A stretch of 51,569 bases of DNA from the NCBI GenBank assembly GCA_030066195.1, contig JASJCB010000074.1, forward strand, positions 1-51,569, written 5' to 3'. This stretch comes from Acidobacteriota bacterium (GTDB taxonomy: Bacteria; Acidobacteriota; Holophagae; Acanthopleuribacterales; Acanthopleuribacteraceae). The notes beneath the pieces were generated by a model. That model saw nothing but the letters and a program-made list of their open reading frames with translations, had not been told where the DNA came from and made no database searches. Below are positions 49,875-51,569 of the stretch, piece after piece; within the stretch, counting starts at the first letter, position 1, and each line of letters opens with the position of its first letter. The position numbers and the translations under genes are program-made.

Positions 49875-51203
49875 TTACTTGAAGAATTCGGCGTGTAGTT
49901 TGCCGTCCGGTGCCTCCATTTCCAAACCCAGAAGGTGGGCGGCCATGGGGGCAATATCCTCCAGGCCGATGCGCTTAACCCTGATTCCTTCCTTGAAACC
50001 GCTGCCGTAACCGATAAACCCGGTGTAGATCTGATCGAAATCGGGGACGTAACCGTGCTGGCCGCCTTTTGTGGAATAGAGGTCGTCACCCGTGGTGTTG
50101 CCGGAAAAATTGACGCCCGGCGCGGGGCTCAGCGCAAGCGGTACGTCCGGCGCGCCCATGGCGGCCAATTCGTCGGCTTCCAACACGCGAAACAGTTTTT
50201 TACGGTCGGCGGGCAGGTCTTCCAGCAGTTTCCGAACCTTTGCTACCGTGGCCGTGTCGCCCGGGTCCTTCAGGATAAGAAATGCCGAGGCGCCTGTTTT
50301 ATGCCAGTTTGCCTTCCAGTCGCCGCGATCCTTTTCGGCTCCCCGCAAACCGGCTTTTACCAGCCAGACATTGGGGGCCAACATTTTGTCGATGTTTACG
50401 AAACCATGATCACCGGTGACGATGATTGCGCTGCGTTCCTCGATGCCGGCGGCTTTCAGGCTTTCGCGGATCAGGCCGATCGCTACGTCGGCATTGGCCA
50501 CGGCGCGCCGCACGTCGGGTCCCTCGCGGCCCTGCTCATGTTGGGCAAAATCGGTGCGCACCAGGTGAAGCGTCATCAGATGGGGTTTGTAGGTGCGTAT
50601 CAGGTAGGACGCGGCCAGGCCCAGGCGAATGTCTCGCATCAGCGACCAGGTGTTGAAGGTATCGTTATTCAATCTGCCCAGGGCCTCGCGTTCCAACTCG
50701 GCGGCAAAACCCTTGGGCTGGATATGGTTACGGACCAGGTCGAACAGATCGGAATCGTCCAACGGCCAGTATTCCGGGAGGTTGTAGTCGACCGGCGCCT
50801 TGACGCTGACCGGCCAGGAGAGACTGGCGGTGACCATGTTTTTATCCTCGGCGGCATGCCATAGGGTTCTGGTTTTAATAGCAGACGCATACCAGTACCA
50901 GGCGCCGGTCTGCCCGCCTTCCTCGAACGGCGAATTGTATAGGATGCCGTGCCGCCTGGGTTTGGCGCCGGTAATCATGGTGGTATGCGAGGGATAGGTC
51001 ACGCTGGGAAAAACCCCGCGCACGCCGTCAGCGCTCACGCCCCCGGCGGCCATCTGTTGCAGGTTGGGCGCGGGCCAGCCGGAATCACGATAGAAATCGG
51101 GCCGAAAGCCGTCAACGGAAATGAGGATCAGGTGATCGGCCTTGGGCGGCTCGCCGGCAAAACCGGTGAAAGCAAAGAAGAGGCTCCATAAAACGCGAGT
51201 CAT
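49875..51203 (-). CDS. exported ENPP-type nucleotide pyrophosphatase/phosphodiesterase
   Basis: A 442-residue alkaline-phosphatase-superfamily enzyme with a short signal peptide (MTRVLWSLFFAFTGFAGEPP). Metal and nucleophile residues: D31 (ISVDGFRPDF), T69 in FPSVTYPSHTTMITG, IVTGDHGFV, and the histidine in GGQHGY. Such enzymes hydrolyse nucleotide or lipid phosphodiesters in the periplasm. The gene is preceded by the tandem-repeat region at the window edge and followed, after a gap, by the VOC gene. Confidence 0.93.
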   Translation of the reverse strand: MTRVLWSLFFAFTGFAGEPPKADHLILISVDGFRPDFYRDSGWPAPNLQQMAAGGVSADGVRGVFPSVTYPSHTTMITGAKPRRHGILYNSPFEEGGQTGAWYWYASAIKTRTLWHAAEDKNMVTASLSWPVSVKAPVDYNLPEYWPLDDSDLFDLVRNHIQPKGFAAELEREALGRLNNDTFNTWSLMRDIRLGLAASYLIRTYKPHLMTLHLVRTDFAQHEQGREGPDVRRAVANADVAIGLIRESLKAAGIEERSAIIVTGDHGFVNIDKMLAPNVWLVKAGLRGAEKDRGDWKANWHKTGASAFLILKDPGDTATVAKVRKLLEDLPADRKKLFRVLEADELAAMGAPDVPLALSPAPGVNFSGNTTGDDLYSTKGGQHGYVPDFDQIYTGFIGYGSGFKEGIRVKRIGLEDIAPMAAHLLGLEMEAPDGKLHAEFFK

Positions 51204-51422
51204 AACACGCTCCTAAACAAATTCACCCTATTATGACCCGGAGCCCGGCTTCGGGAACATGGTGAAATGATGATTCGCCCGGGATCACAATGACGGGATT
51301 GCGGTGTTCATCATGAAAAGCCGTCAAGCGGTTGTAGAGCATGCCCATGTCCGGGGCCGCTTTTTGCAACTTCTCAATAAGCTCGGACAGGGTAATGGAA
51401 AAGTGCGAGATATTGAACCACC
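51204..51422. other. region upstream of the ENPP gene; possible gene end
   Basis: A leftward frame (stop at 51223-51225) encodes a plausible helical segment (HFSITLSELIEKLQKAAPDM, YNRLTAFHDEHRNPVIVIPG) with coding-like third positions. It has no ribosome site and no start until inside the tandem repeat, whose 82-bp period shifts frame. It may be a degraded or partial gene, or chance. Not called as a gene. Confidence 0.3.
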
Positions 51423-51569
51423 AGGCGGCCGGGGCGACGGCAAATTTTCCGCCGGTTTTTGAAGGGCGGCCCGGGCACCGGGTACTTCGCGAGAGAATTT
51501 TGATAGGCGGCCGGGGCGACGGCAAATTTTCCGCCGGTTTTTGAGGGGCGGCCCGGGCACCGGGTACTT
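51423..51569. repeat. tandem repeat with 82-base period, continuing past the window
   Basis: A 65-base unit (51423-51487) recurs at 51505-51569 with a single A/G difference, separated by a 17-base spacer. The second copy reaches the window end, so the array may be longer. The unit contains GCGACGGCAAATTTTCCGCC and GGGCACCGGGTACTT. Because 82 is not a multiple of three, it is unlikely to be protein-coding. The sequence just before the first copy shares only GCGAGA with the spacer. Confidence 0.93.

Noticed and set aside
51423..51569. CRISPR array
   Set aside because: The unit is 65 bases with a 17-base spacer, much longer than CRISPR repeats and with a short spacer; no cas gene is nearby and only two units are visible.
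1..51569. tRNA or rRNA genes
   Set aside because: No cloverleaf with a TTCRANYC arm and no conserved rRNA segment was found on reading through intergenic regions; a tRNAscan/Rfam run would be decisive.

Overview
The window looks like a chromosomal stretch of a Gram-negative, flagellated, free-living bacterium of moderately high GC. Outer-membrane features are a lipid A-type acyltransferase, FlgH, LspA/Lgt and periplasmic or Tat-exported enzymes. Two DUF1501/DUF1549 pairs, an NTT-HEAT transporter-like protein, many orphan receiver-domain proteins and a zinc-ribbon/TPR protein suggest Acidobacteriota (Acanthopleuribacter-like) or a neighbouring phylum. That placement is inference from gene content only. 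No rRNA, tRNA, CRISPR array or prophage was found.

Layout. 1-3.5 kb: a Tat-exported DUF1501 protein and a DUF1549/1553 protein with a CxxCH motif. 3.5-11.7 kb: an orphan MshEN-type protein, parvulin, a zinc-ribbon/TPR membrane protein, class II FBP aldolase, two receiver proteins, a short Fur-family regulator with a divergent short terminated transcription unit, and a secreted beta-propeller protein. 11.7-13.5 kb: a Crp/Fnr-type regulator bracketed by TTGT-N10-ACAA dyads and followed by a MerC-like membrane gene with a stop at codon 4. 13.7-18.6 kb: a compact same-strand run of DUF1292-like protein, lspA, lgt, rluD-like, cheD, HDOD, cheY-like and cheX-like, closed by a strong terminator. 18.6-20.5 kb: a Cys-rich secreted peptide, a DUF420-like membrane protein with a possible leader switch, and an LpxL-type acyltransferase. 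20.5-22.6 kb: 1.1 kb of gene-free, inverted-repeat-rich DNA beside an Rpn/YhgA-type nuclease gene. 22.6-26 kb: a receiver/coiled-coil protein, thioredoxin, heptose-1-phosphate adenylyltransferase-like protein and lysA with a signal-peptide-like start. 26-29.3 kb: a second DUF1501/DUF1549 pair in reversed order. 29.5-32.8 kb: flgF-flgG-flgA-flgH, ended by a terminator with no flgI. 32.8-38.2 kb: a three-gene ATGA-coupled operon of NTT-HEAT transporter-like protein, cyclic-nucleotide-binding protein and an exported PPP-phosphatase/kinase-like fusion. 38.4-47 kb: an EEP nuclease/phosphatase, then a leftward surface-glycan operon (neuB, neuC, 2-hydroxyacid dehydrogenase, sugar epimerase, three glycosyltransferases). 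47.4-51.6 kb: an exported VWA protein, a VOC protein, an ENPP-type phosphodiesterase and the start of an 82-bp-period tandem repeat at the right edge.

The most unusual unit is the 32.8-38.2 kb operon. It could pair nucleotide movement across the inner membrane with protein or lipid phosphorylation and dephosphorylation in the periplasm, with a cNMP-domain protein between them. The domains are read from sequence; the combined function is a hypothesis. Other points of interest are the two regulator-linked dyad sets, the short RNA candidate next to the Fur-family gene, the codon-4 stop in the MerC-like gene, and the competing leader structures before the DUF420-like gene.
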